The notes beneath the pieces are model-generated. The model was not told the DNA's origin and searched no databases. It worked only from the letters and a program-made list of their open reading frames with translations. Below, piece by piece: positions 26,867 through 38,179 of a DNA stretch of 53,999 nucleotides; the first letter of the stretch is position 1; each line of letters opens with the position of its first letter. The translations under genes and the position numbers were made by a program. This DNA is from Pseudomonadota bacterium. Its GTDB lineage: Bacteria; Pseudomonadota; Gammaproteobacteria; Acidiferrobacterales; UBA6901. The stretch spans positions 1-53,999 of the forward strand of contig DAHXOO010000018.1 in assembly GCA_027364845.1 (NCBI GenBank), given 5' to 3'.

Positions 26867-28111
26867 ATGTCTAGAAAAGGCGACGAAAATCTGATCGTGG
26901 GCCTTGATATCGGCACCTCCAAGGTGCTGGCAATTGTCGGCGAGGTGTCCCCAACCGGGGAAGTCGAGGTGATTGGTGTTGGTCACCACCCCTCGCGCGG
27001 CATGAAAAAAGGGGTGGTCGTGAACATAGAGTCAACGGTGCAGTCGATCCAGCGCGCCGTCGAGGAGGCGGAACTGATGGCTGGCTGCCAGATCCATTCC
27101 GTGTACGCAGGAATCGCCGGTAGCCACATCAGCAGCTTCAATTCTCACGGCATCGTCGCGATCAAGGACAAGGAAGTTGGCCGCGGTGACGTAGATCGGG
27201 TTATCGAAGCGGCGCGCGCCCTCGCCATTCCTGCTGATCAGAAGGTTCTGCATATCCTGCCCCAGGAATTCATCATTGACAAACAGGAGGGTGTGCGCGA
27301 GCCGATTGGCATGTGCGGGGTGCGACTCGAAGCCAAAGTGCACATCGTTACTGGGGCGGTGAGCGCCGCCCAGAACATTATTAAGTGTGTGCGGCGCTGT
27401 GGTCTGGAGGTGGACGACATTATTCTCGAGCAGCTCGCGTCCAGCTTGTCGGTTCTGACGGAGGACGAGAAGGAACTTGGCGTGTGTCTGGTTGATATTG
27501 GTGGTGGCACCACTGATATCTCGGTGTTCACGGAAGGAGCGATCCGCCATACGGCGGTAATCCCCATTGCCGGAGACCAGGTCACTAATGATATCGCAGT
27601 CGCTTTGCGTACGCCGACCCAGCATGCCGAAGAGATCAAGAAGAAGTACGGTTGTGCACTCACCCAGCTCGCCCGGTCGGACGAGTCGATCGAAGTGCCA
27701 AGTGTCGGTGATCGGGCACCGCGCAAGCTTGCGCGGCAGACCCTGGCCGAAGTAGTTGAGCCGCGCGTGGAGGAACTCTACGGGTTGGTGCTCGCCGACC
27801 TGCGGCGCAGCGGTTTCGAGGACGTAATCGGTTCCGGCATCGTCCTGACCGGAGGAAGCGCCAAGATGGAGGGCATGATCGACCTGGCCGAGGAGGTGTT
27901 TCACATGCCGGTGCGACTGGGTATACCGCAGTACGTGGGTGGCTTGAGCGGTGCAGTTCATAACCCGATCTTTGCGACCGGTGTCGGTTTGGTGTTGTAC
28001 GGAGCGAAAAGCCGCGACGGCAAGCACTACGATCTGCACGCGCGCCGCGAGATCCCGAGCCTGGGCGGGATGCTCCACAAGATGAAGAGTTGGTTTCAGG
28101 GGAATTTTTAG
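26867..28111 (+). CDS. ftsA: Cell division protein FtsA
   Basis: FtsA is the actin-like ATPase that anchors FtsZ filaments to the membrane. The 414-residue product has IVGLDIGTSKVLAIVGEV (phosphate 1), GIAGSHISSFNSHG, LVDIGGGTTDISVF (phosphate 2), and VLTGGSAKMEGM (adenosine). It ends in the amphipathic membrane-targeting helix GMLHKMKSWFQGNF. Same strand between ftsQ and ftsZ. Confidence 0.97.
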   Translation: MSRKGDENLIVGLDIGTSKVLAIVGEVSPTGEVEVIGVGHHPSRGMKKGVVVNIESTVQSIQRAVEEAELMAGCQIHSVYAGIAGSHISSFNSHGIVAIKDKEVGRGDVDRVIEAARALAIPADQKVLHILPQEFIIDKQEGVREPIGMCGVRLEAKVHIVTGAVSAAQNIIKCVRRCGLEVDDIILEQLASSLSVLTEDEKELGVCLVDIGGGTTDISVFTEGAIRHTAVIPIAGDQVTNDIAVALRTPTQHAEEIKKKYGCALTQLARSDESIEVPSVGDRAPRKLARQTLAEVVEPRVEELYGLVLADLRRSGFEDVIGSGIVLTGGSAKMEGMIDLAEEVFHMPVRLGIPQYVGGLSGAVHNPIFATGVGLVLYGAKSRDGKHYDLHARREIPSLGGMLHKMKSWFQGNF

Positions 28112-28170
28112 AGACGCAGCAGCGAAACGGGACATATCGATTCATTTGAATTAGCCACAGGAGACACATC

Positions 28171-29304
28171 ATGTTTGAGCTCATGGATACCTACGGTCAG
28201 CAGGCTGTCATAAAGGTGATAGGAGTTGGCGGCGGAGGTGGCAACGCGGTCGATCACATGGTTGCCGCCAACATCGAAGGTGTGGAGTTCATCATTGCCA
28301 ATACCGACGCACAGGCCCTGAAGCGGTCTGGGGCGCGCACGATCCTTCAGCTTGGAGCAAATTTGACGAAGGGACTTGGTGCCGGTGCCGATCCGACTGT
28401 GGGCCGCCAGGCCGCAGTCGAGGACCGGGAGCGAATAGCTGAAGCGCTTAACGGTGCTGACATGGTTTTCATCACCGCCGGCATGGGTGGCGGAACCGGC
28501 ACCGGTGCCGCGCCGGTGGTGGCGCAGGTGGCGCGCGATCTGAATATCCTGACGGTTGCAGTGATTACCAAGCCGTTTCCTTTTGAGGGCAAGAAGCGCA
28601 TGGCAGTGGCCGACCAGGGAATCAAGGAGCTCAGCGAATTTGTCGACTCGGTGATCACCATTCCCAATGAAAAGCTGCTGTCAGTGGTCGGGAAGGGGGC
28701 TAGCTTGCTCGATGCCTTCAGCAAGGCGAACGAAGTGCTCCAGGGCGCGGTCCAAGGTATTGCCGAACTTATTACGCGGCCGGGCCTGGTCAACGTCGAC
28801 TTTGCTGATGTGCGTACCATCATGTCGGAGATGGGCCAAGCCATGATGGGTTCGGCCAGCGCGCGTGGCGAAAACCGGGCAAGCGAGGCGGCCCGTGCGG
28901 CGGTATCAAGCCCGTTGCTCGAGGATATCAATATCTCCGGTGCGCGGGGCATCCTTGTCAATGTGACCGCTGGCCAGGATCTTTCGATCGGCGAATTCGA
29001 AGAGGTGGGTAACACGGTCAAGGAATTTGCGGCCGAGGATGCCACCGTCATCGTCGGAACCGTGATTGATCCGGCGATGCAGGGTGAGCTGCGGGTCACC
29101 GTTGTGGCCACCGGCCTAGGGTTGAGCCAGAAAAAGAGTACCCCCTACAAGGTCATCAAAACGGGAACCGGAACAACGGATTACGAGCAGCTAGATACGC
29201 CTACCGTCATTCGGAACCGGCGTGTCGTGGAGCCAAAGGTGCTGACTGAGGCGGGTATCGAGTATCTCGATATTCCGGCATTCCTCAGGAAACAGGCGGA
29301 CTGA
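28171..29304 (+). CDS. ftsZ: Cell division GTPase FtsZ
   Basis: FtsZ is the tubulin-like GTPase that forms the Z ring. The 377-residue product has the tubulin signature GGGTGTG at 106-112, NTDAQAL, and the synergy-loop region [12 protein letters not shown] short linker leads to the conserved C-terminal peptide [11 protein letters not shown], the docking site for FtsA and ZipA. AGGAGA precedes the ATG. The 59-base gap after ftsA is typical. Confidence 0.97.
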   Translation: MFELMDTYGQQAVIKVIGVGGGGGNAVDHMVAANIEGVEFIIANTDAQALKRSGARTILQLGANLTKGLGAGADPTVGRQAAVEDRERIAEALNGADMVFITAGMGGGTGTGAAPVVAQVARDLNILTVAVITKPFPFEGKKRMAVADQGIKELSEFVDSVITIPNEKLLSVVGKGASLLDAFSKANEVLQGAVQGIAELITRPGLVNVDFADVRTIMSEMGQAMMGSASARGENRASEAARAAVSSPLLEDINISGARGILVNVTAGQDLSIGEFEEVGNTVKEFAAEDATVIVGTVIDPAMQGELRVTVVATGLGLSQKKSTPYKVIKTGTGTTDYEQLDTPTVIRNRRVVEPKVLTEAGIEYLDIPAFLRKQAD

Positions 29305-29603
29305 AGAGTATCTGCTATATTTTCTGATTGCCGGATGGAATGTATCTATAGCACGGACCGTTGCCCGTTCGTCGGGGATGGCTTACCGGGGTGCCGATAA
29401 TTCCTGGAAAAGGCTGGACATTGGTCTATGTTTATCTTTAAATTCATGACCAAGGGCACAAAAGACATGCCAGATTGGCAGCAAGCGCCAATTGGTTGTT
29501 CGGCGGTTCAGGATCATTCACCGGCAGATCACCATCTTGCGAGAAACGCGGTGCCGTTTCTTGCATCGTCAGAAACGGCAAGGACAGGCGGCCAGTTAAG
29601 GAA
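29305..29603 (+). promoter_or_regulatory. ftsZ-lpxC intergenic region with promoter and leader
   Basis: About 300 bases without a gene. A candidate lpxC promoter is TGGACA (29415-29420), 17-base spacer, TTAAAT (29438-29443). Downstream, the leader holds two mutually exclusive hairpins, listed separately. Confidence 0.45.
29543..29580 (+). promoter_or_regulatory. Alternative hairpins in the lpxC leader
   Basis: TGCCGTTTC (29552-29560) pairs perfectly with GAAACGGCA (29572-29580). The same left arm can instead pair through CGTTTC (29555-29560) with the upstream GAAACG (29543-29548). The second structure would release the segment just before the lpxC ribosome binding site (TAAGGA), 24 bases ahead of the ATG. 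No T-run follows, so an effect on translation rather than termination is more likely. The role is inference. Confidence 0.4.
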
Positions 29604-30515
29604 ATGATTAAACAGCGTACTCTGAAAAACGTAATCCGCGCTACCGGCGTAGGGCTCCATACTGGCGACAAGGTTTATCTCACATTGAGGCCGGCACCGG
29701 TCGAGACGGGGATAGTCTTTCGAAGGACCGATCTGGCACAGCCAGTTGAGGTGAAGGCCCGTCCCGAAAACGTCAGCGACACCCGCCTTTCCACCACGCT
29801 GGAAAACCGCGGGGTCAAGATATCGACCGTCGAGCATCTGATGTCAGCCTTCGCTGGACTGGGAATCGACAACGCCTATGTCGATGTCACGGCAGCCGAG
29901 GTGCCGATCATGGACGGCAGTGCAGGTCCATTCGTGTTTCTGATCCAGTCGGCTGGCATTGAGGAGCAACCTGCGCCCAAACGCTTCATGCGCATTAAGA
30001 AGACTATTCGCATCGAAGATGGCGACAAATGGGTTTGTTTCGAACCCTGGGACGGGTTCAAGGTTTCATTTTCCATTGACTTTGATCATCCGCTGTTTCG
30101 CAATTCAACTCAGGTCGCCAGCGTGGATTTTTCCACCACCTCTTTCGTCAAGGAGGTCAGTCGTGCCCGCACCTTCGGCTTCATGCGTGACCTTGAAGCC
30201 TTGCGGCAGGCGGGACTGGCGCGGGGCGGTGGACTGGACAACGCCATTGTGATGGACAGTTTCCGGATCCTCAATGACGACGGGTTGCGATACGAGGATG
30301 AATTCGTAAAGCACAAGGTTCTGGATGCCATCGGTGATCTGTATTTGCTAGGACATCCATTGATTGGTGCGTTCAGTGCGTACAAGTCAGGCCACGCGCT
30401 TAACAATCGCCTGTTGCGCGCGTTAGTGGCGGACCAGGATGCTTGGGAGCTTGTGTCCTATGCCGAAACGGACAAGGCGGCCATTTCCTTCATGCGCACC
30501 GTGCCAGCCGTCTGA
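29604..30515 (+). CDS. lpxC: UDP-3-O-acyl-GlcNAc deacetylase LpxC
   Basis: LpxC catalyses the first committed step of lipid A synthesis. The 303-residue product has the family start [20 protein letters not shown] and zinc ligands H78 ([10 protein letters not shown]), H237 and D241 ([15 protein letters not shown]). ATG 29604 with TAAGGA just upstream gives the standard N-terminus; longer in-frame extensions are not homologous. It follows ftsZ, as in most gammaproteobacterial dcw clusters. Confidence 0.96.
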   Translation: MIKQRTLKNVIRATGVGLHTGDKVYLTLRPAPVETGIVFRRTDLAQPVEVKARPENVSDTRLSTTLENRGVKISTVEHLMSAFAGLGIDNAYVDVTAAEVPIMDGSAGPFVFLIQSAGIEEQPAPKRFMRIKKTIRIEDGDKWVCFEPWDGFKVSFSIDFDHPLFRNSTQVASVDFSTTSFVKEVSRARTFGFMRDLEALRQAGLARGGGLDNAIVMDSFRILNDDGLRYEDEFVKHKVLDAIGDLYLLGHPLIGAFSAYKSGHALNNRLLRALVADQDAWELVSYAETDKAAISFMRTVPAV

Positions 30516-30587
30516 TATCAGGCGTCTGTTCGCGGTACGGTCAGCAAAGCGAATCGCAGGATTATTAGGAAATTTCAAAGAGCGGCA

Positions 30588-31511
30588 ATGAATGTAATTC
30601 TCGTTCCGAAGAGCGTCGGTAAAGGGCGGAACATCAGCCTGAGCCGGCATCAGACCCTGGCATTTGCGCTGGCGGTGCTGGTGGCGTTGCCTATCCTGAT
30701 CGGTGTCGCTGCGTTCCATGTCGACGCCATACTCAGCGGGCCCGGCGATTCCGGGTACCTCGCGCATCAGGCCAAGCAACTTGCCAGGCAGCGGCGGGAG
30801 ATCGCCGACGCGCGCCGCAACGCGGAATTGCATCTCGACGCCCTGGCCCAACGCCTGGGTCTTATGCAAGCGCAGATTACGCGGCTCGACGCCTTAGGCG
30901 CGCGCCTGACGAGCATGGCAGGACTGGACAAGAGCGAATTCAACTTTTCGGAAGATCCGCCGGTAGGCGGCCCGGAGACTGACCTGTCATCCAGGGTCTC
31001 AATTCCGGATTTCATGAAAACCCTGGACAACCTGGAAAAACAGCTGGACAAGAAAGGGCCGCGCCTGCATGCGCTGGAGAGCCTGATGATGGACCGCCAA
31101 CTGCAGGCCGAGGTGTCGCCGGCAGGATGGCCCACGCGTGGCGGCTGGATTTCTTCAGGATTCGGTCCGCGCCTGGATCCCTTCACCGGCCATCCGGAGT
31201 TCCACGAAGGAGTCGATATTGCGGCTCCGGCGGGCACGCCTATCTATGCCATGGCTGCCGGCGTGGTGAGCTACGCCGGTCTTGATGGCGGCTATGGCTT
31301 GATGATCCAGATCAACGATGGCAATGGTTTGTCCACGCGCTATGGCCACACTAGCAAGGTTCTGGTCAGGGTCGGTGAGCGGGTCAATAAGGGTCAGGAA
31401 ATCGCGCTCGTGGGGTCCACTGGCTATTCCACTGGCCCGCACGTGCATTTCGAGGTGCTCCGGCATGACCAAGAGGTGAATCCCATGCCCTACCTGCACT
31501 CCTCCTCCTAG
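30588..31511 (+). CDS. M23-family zinc metallopeptidase (LytM domain)
   Basis: A 307-residue inner-membrane-anchored protein. A transmembrane segment (about 23-44) is followed by a coiled coil (about 62-110, ARQRREIADARRNAELHLD) and a C-terminal M23/LytM domain from about 185. The zinc ligands are in HEGVDIAAPAGTP and GPHVHFEV with RYGH between. All metal residues are kept, so it is probably an active endopeptidase or an activator of amidases in cell separation. It sits between lpxC and secA, a common position for such M23 proteins. No standard gene name is assigned. Confidence 0.9.
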   Translation: MNVILVPKSVGKGRNISLSRHQTLAFALAVLVALPILIGVAAFHVDAILSGPGDSGYLAHQAKQLARQRREIADARRNAELHLDALAQRLGLMQAQITRLDALGARLTSMAGLDKSEFNFSEDPPVGGPETDLSSRVSIPDFMKTLDNLEKQLDKKGPRLHALESLMMDRQLQAEVSPAGWPTRGGWISSGFGPRLDPFTGHPEFHEGVDIAAPAGTPIYAMAAGVVSYAGLDGGYGLMIQINDGNGLSTRYGHTSKVLVRVGERVNKGQEIALVGSTGYSTGPHVHFEVLRHDQEVNPMPYLHSSS

Positions 31512-31602
31512 AGTCCTGACCCAGGATCCGACAGCAGTTTTCCGCAGTGGCCTGTCCTTCGTATTTAAGTTCCGGCGTTTTTCCTCCATAATCCCGCTTT
31601 CT

Positions 31603-31619
31603 CCACCGCCCCGTGGTGG
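31603..31619 (+). promoter_or_regulatory. Hairpin before secA
   Basis: CCACC/GGTGG with a 7-base loop, 17 bases before the secA ATG. It may affect secA translation or mark the end of the M23 transcript; no T-run follows. CATAAT at 31587-31592 is a possible -10 without a good -35. Confidence 0.3.
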
Positions 31620-31636
31620 CCTTCGGGAATTGATTG

Positions 31637-34330
<2,694 letters not shown>

Positions 34331-34409
34331 CTGGAGGTGCCAGGCTTGTGTATCCTGAGATTCCTCCTGCAGCGCGCTATTCGAATTGAAGCTGTGATTT
34401 CCATGAGCC

Positions 34410-35630
34410 ATGGCCGTCAATCTTCCGCCACTGCCTGACCTGCAGCGTGTGCCGGGAATCCGGCTTGGCACCGCAATGGCTGGCATCCGCAAGCAAGATC
34501 GCCGTGATCTCGTCGTCATCGAATGCGCTCCCGGAACACGCGCGGCGGCAGTATTCACACAGAACCGGTTTTGCGCGGCTCCGGTGCTGGTTGCGCGCGA
34601 GCATCTTGGGCTGGTGCGTCCACGCGCCCTGGTGATCAATACCGGCTATGCCAACGCGGGCACTGGCGAACCCGGCCGGCGCGATGCGATTGCTTGCTGC
34701 GAGGAACTGGCGCGGCGGATCGGCGTTGGCACTACGGAAATTCTGCCGTTTTCCACCGGTGTGATCGGCGAACGGCTCCCTGTCGAACGCGTTGCTGCGG
34801 GACTTGATTCCTGTGTCGCAACGCTGGACGAGTCCGGATGGGCCGCCGCCGCCGCCGGAATCATGACGACTGATACCTTGCCTAAGGGAAGCTCCGCGCG
34901 CGTCGAGATTGCCGGTGCCAGTATCACGGTCACTGGAATTGCCAAGGGATCCGGCATGATCTGCCCGAATATGGCGACAATGCTCAGTTTTGTCACGACC
35001 GACGCATCGGTAGGGCAAACTGCTCTGGACGCGCTTGTTCGTAGCGCCGCACGGGTATCCTTCAACCGTATCACGGTCGATGGCGATACTTCGACCAACG
35101 ACGCATGCATTCTGCTTGCCACCGGACGCGCCGGAAATGGGACGATAGAGCGGCCAGAAGGTGCGGCATACGAGGCTTTGCGGGACGTTGTCACGGGCGT
35201 CTTCACCCAGCTTGCCCAGGCGGTCATACGCGACGCCGAGGGAGCAACGAAGTTCATCACCATCGAAGTGAGCGGGGGGCACGACGAGGGCGAGTGCCTG
35301 GAAGTTGCCCAGACAATCGCGCACTCGCCGCTGGTGAAGACCGCATTCTTTGCGAGCGATCCAAACTGGGGCCGAATTCTGGCCGCAGTAGGCCGCGCCC
35401 GGATCGAACGGCTCGACGTCGCATCCGTGTCCATTTATCTCAACGGCGTGTGCATCGCACGTGAAGGTGCGCGCTCCCCGGAGTACACCGAGGCGCAGGG
35501 CAGGAAAGCGATGGCTGAGGCCGAGATAACACTGCGGGTCGATCTCGGCGCCGGATCCGCAGCCGCGCGGATGTGGACCAGTGACCTGTCACACGAGTAT
35601 ATACGGATCAATGCCGAGTACCGGACATGA
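34410..35630 (+). CDS. argJ: Bifunctional ornithine acetyltransferase/NAGS ArgJ
   Basis: ArgJ transfers the acetyl group from N-acetylornithine to glutamate, and in the bifunctional form also acetylates glutamate from acetyl-CoA. The 406-residue precursor has the self-cleavage motif PNMATML, with T190 the expected new N-terminal nucleophile, preceded by GIAKGSGMI. Other hallmarks are TGVIGERLP, GIMTTDTLPK and SDPNWGRILAAVGRA. The gene overlaps the next one by 20 bases. The ArgA-like protein near position 1000 fits with an acetyl-recycling arginine pathway. Confidence 0.95.
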   Translation: MAVNLPPLPDLQRVPGIRLGTAMAGIRKQDRRDLVVIECAPGTRAAAVFTQNRFCAAPVLVAREHLGLVRPRALVINTGYANAGTGEPGRRDAIACCEELARRIGVGTTEILPFSTGVIGERLPVERVAAGLDSCVATLDESGWAAAAAGIMTTDTLPKGSSARVEIAGASITVTGIAKGSGMICPNMATMLSFVTTDASVGQTALDALVRSAARVSFNRITVDGDTSTNDACILLATGRAGNGTIERPEGAAYEALRDVVTGVFTQLAQAVIRDAEGATKFITIEVSGGHDEGECLEVAQTIAHSPLVKTAFFASDPNWGRILAAVGRARIERLDVASVSIYLNGVCIAREGARSPEYTEAQGRKAMAEAEITLRVDLGAGSAAARMWTSDLSHEYIRINAEYRT

Positions 35631-36606
35631 TGGCGACGACGTGGCCGTCGCTGCCGGAGTCGTGGTCGACTCCGCCGGCCGGGTGCTGATCGCGCGCCGC
35701 CATACTGGCAGTCATCAGGGCGGAAAGTGGGAGTTTCCCGGGGGCAAGAAGCAGCCGGGGGAGAGTACGTTCGACGCGCTGGTGCGCGAACTGGCGGAGG
35801 AACTCGGCATTACCGTCGTAACCGCGCATCCACTGATCAATATCCGGCATGTTTATCCCGACAAAACGGTCCAACTCGACGTATGGCGGGTGACCGGTTT
35901 CCGCGGGAACGCACATGGTCGCGAAGGCCAGCCCATCCGTTGGGTTGCGGTGAAAGACCTCGGCAGATTTGAGTTTCCCGATGCCGACCGACCTGTACTG
36001 CGGGCGCTGGAGTTACCGGCGTTGTATCTTCTCACAGACTCGCGCCGTTTCGGACCAGAGGCATTCCTTCGGCACCTGGAGCGCGTATTGCGCGCGGGAG
36101 CGAGGTTGATCCAGATGCGCGAGCCTCAGCTTTCCCCGCAGGACTTCCGTGCCTACGCGCCAGAAGTGGTCGAGCTCTGTCATCGCTACCAGGCACGGGT
36201 GTTGTTGAATGCCCCCGTCGAATGCGTGCTCGAATGTGGCGCCGACGGCATCCACCTCAACAGCCGGCGGCTGGAACAGTTTGCGACACGGCCGTTGGAC
36301 GCCGATCACTGGGTAGCCGCCTCCTGCCACGATTCCATGCAGGTCGAGCGCGCGCACAAACTCGGCGCAGACTTCATCGTCTTGTCGCCGGTGCATCCGA
36401 CCCCGTCCCATCCGCAGGGTACACCCCTGGGTTGGGACAGGTTTGGCGTTTTGTGTGCTGCGGCCCGCCTGCCGGTCTATGCCCTGGGCGGGATGCGCGC
36501 GCAGGATCTCGGCAGCGCACGGCTCGCCGGTGCTCAGGGAGTTGCAATGCTAAGTGGTGTATGGAGCGCGCCCGAACCGGAATCCGTTGTCGCCTCACTC
36601 GCTTGA
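35611..36606 (+). CDS. Nudix hydrolase fused to a degenerate ThiE/TenI-like domain
   Basis: A two-domain protein of 331 residues. The N-terminal MutT-like domain has a complete Nudix box at 44-67 (GGKKQPGESTFDALVRELAEE then LGI, here split) and fits 8-oxo-dGTP clean-up. The C-terminal domain (about 130-331) is a thiamine-phosphate-synthase-like TIM barrel with LYLLTDSRRFGPEAF, CGADGIHL and LSPVHPTPSHP. Several ThiE catalytic positions differ: the QxRxK motif reads QMREP and the TPTK loop reads TPSH. Thiamine phosphate synthesis is therefore doubtful. Such fusions are common in gammaproteobacteria. Start at ATG 35611 lies inside argJ; GTG 35641 is an alternative. Confidence 0.88.
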   Translation: MPSTGHDGDDVAVAAGVVVDSAGRVLIARRHTGSHQGGKWEFPGGKKQPGESTFDALVRELAEELGITVVTAHPLINIRHVYPDKTVQLDVWRVTGFRGNAHGREGQPIRWVAVKDLGRFEFPDADRPVLRALELPALYLLTDSRRFGPEAFLRHLERVLRAGARLIQMREPQLSPQDFRAYAPEVVELCHRYQARVLLNAPVECVLECGADGIHLNSRRLEQFATRPLDADHWVAASCHDSMQVERAHKLGADFIVLSPVHPTPSHPQGTPLGWDRFGVLCAAARLPVYALGGMRAQDLGSARLAGAQGVAMLSGVWSAPEPESVVASLA

Positions 36607-36627
36607 AGCTGAGGCGAACGTCAGCGT

Positions 36628-37248
36628 CTATCGGGTCGCCGGCGGTCGTGGCATCGCGTCGGATAGCGCGCGATAATGTTCGTCCAGCCGATCTACCTGG
36701 GCCCGTACATGAGCCAGATCGGCGTCATTGATGATCAGGTCATCTGCCAGGCGCCTGCGCTCGGATAGGTTTACCTGCGCTGCCATGATACGGCGGATCT
36801 GATCCTCGCTCCAGCCACTGCGCGCACGCACCCGCTCAATCTGCTGGTTCTCGCTGCATTCGACCACAAGTATCCGGTCGGTGAGGTCCTGCATGCCTGC
36901 TTCGATGAGGAGCGGCACGACTATGATGCAGTAGGGCGATTCTAGAACCAGAACTTGGTCGACGATCTCGCGCCGGACCCGGGGGTGGATGATGCCCTCG
37001 AGGCGCATGCGCTCGTCGGCGCAGTCGAAAATGCGCTCGCCCAGCCGTTGTCGGTCGATCTCGCCGTCCGCGCCAAGGATTTCCGCACCGAAAGCACCGA
37101 CAATTTCCCTGTAGGCAGGATGATTGCGTCGGATTAGGCGGTGGGCGATCTCGTCGGCGTCGATGATCGGCGCCCCATGCGCTGCGAACATGCCGGCAAC
37201 CGTGGATTTCCCGCTTCCGATTCCACCGGTCAGCCCGATGCGCAGCAT
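36628..37248 (-). CDS. coaE: Dephospho-CoA kinase CoaE
   Basis: CoaE phosphorylates dephospho-CoA in the last step of coenzyme A synthesis. The 206-residue product starts with the P-loop LRIGLTGGIGSGKSTVAGMF and has DADEIAHRL, HPRVRREI, VPLLIEAGM and the lid-region QIRRIMAAQ. It is the last gene of the minus-strand pilBCD-coaE unit, 12 bases after pilD. The yacG gene that often follows coaE is not seen; the Nudix-ThiE gene converges on it instead. Confidence 0.95.
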   Translation of the reverse strand: MLRIGLTGGIGSGKSTVAGMFAAHGAPIIDADEIAHRLIRRNHPAYREIVGAFGAEILGADGEIDRQRLGERIFDCADERMRLEGIIHPRVRREIVDQVLVLESPYCIIVVPLLIEAGMQDLTDRILVVECSENQQIERVRARSGWSEDQIRRIMAAQVNLSERRRLADDLIINDADLAHVRAQVDRLDEHYRALSDAMPRPPATR

Positions 37249-37260
37249 GGTGTCCCAGCT

Positions 37261-38148
37261 TTAGCCCGTGAGATGCGTCAGTTGCAGGTAGTAGCTAGTG
37301 AGGACGCCGCCCCATACGAGGCCGATCCAGCCCGCGACACACAAAAAAGGTCCGAAAGGCATTGGCTGTGTGCGGTCCCGACCTCGGAACAGAATCAGAC
37401 CCAACCCGGTCAGGGCACCGGCGGCCGACGCCAGCAAAATGATCAGCGGCAGCTTCTGCCAGCCGAGCCATGCTCCCAGCATGGCGAGCAACTTGAAGTC
37501 TCCGTGCCCCATGCCGTCCTTGCCGGTGACCAGGCGGAAACCGTGGAATACCAGCCACAGCGAAAGATAACCGGCCACGGCACCTGCAACCGCCGCGTGC
37601 AGCGAAGCAAATATGTGAAAGCTATTGACAATGAGCCCCAACCACAGCAGTGGCAGGGTGATGGCATCGGGCAGAAGCTGATGATCGAAATCGATGTACG
37701 CGAGTGCGACCAGCGCCCACGACAGCGTCCACGCCACCGCAGCGGCCGTACTGACCCCGAAATGGAAGGCGACCACTGCCGTCAAACCGCCCGCGGTCAG
37801 CTCCACAGCCGGATAGCGTAGCGAGATGCGCTCGCCGCAGGCGGAGCAGCGGCCACGCAGCCAGAGGTAACTCAAGATCGGGATGTTTTCCCAGGCACGT
37901 ATGGCGTGGCTGCAATGGGGGCAACGTGAGCTCGGAAGAACCAAGTTGTAGGACGTATCGTTCTCCGTGTTCGTCGCCGTTCCGAGGAGATCCCGGCATT
38001 CACGCCGCCAGCCGCGGGTGAGCATGATCGGTAAACGGTGTATCACCACGTTGAGGAAGCTTCCGACGACCAGGCCAAGCACGCCTGCGAAAGTGACCCA
38101 CATTGCGAGATGTGTCCGAAGGTACGGTTCCAGATATATGCGAAACAT
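37261..38148 (-). CDS. pilD: Prepilin peptidase/N-methyltransferase PilD
   Basis: PilD cleaves and N-methylates type IV prepilins and type II secretion pseudopilins. The 295-residue inner-membrane protein has the zinc cysteines C76-x2-C79 and C101-x2-C104, the first catalytic aspartate region YIDFDHQLLPD (D153/D155/D161) and the second in GMGHGDFKLLAMLGAWLG. About eight membrane segments are present. It follows pilC by 31 bases on the minus strand. Confidence 0.95.
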   Translation of the reverse strand: MFRIYLEPYLRTHLAMWVTFAGVLGLVVGSFLNVVIHRLPIMLTRGWRRECRDLLGTATNTENDTSYNLVLPSSRCPHCSHAIRAWENIPILSYLWLRGRCSACGERISLRYPAVELTAGGLTAVVAFHFGVSTAAAVAWTLSWALVALAYIDFDHQLLPDAITLPLLWLGLIVNSFHIFASLHAAVAGAVAGYLSLWLVFHGFRLVTGKDGMGHGDFKLLAMLGAWLGWQKLPLIILLASAAGALTGLGLILFRGRDRTQPMPFGPFLCVAGWIGLVWGGVLTSYYLQLTHLTG

Positions 38149-38179
38149 AGTATCACCCGACCTGGTGGCTGGTGGCGTC

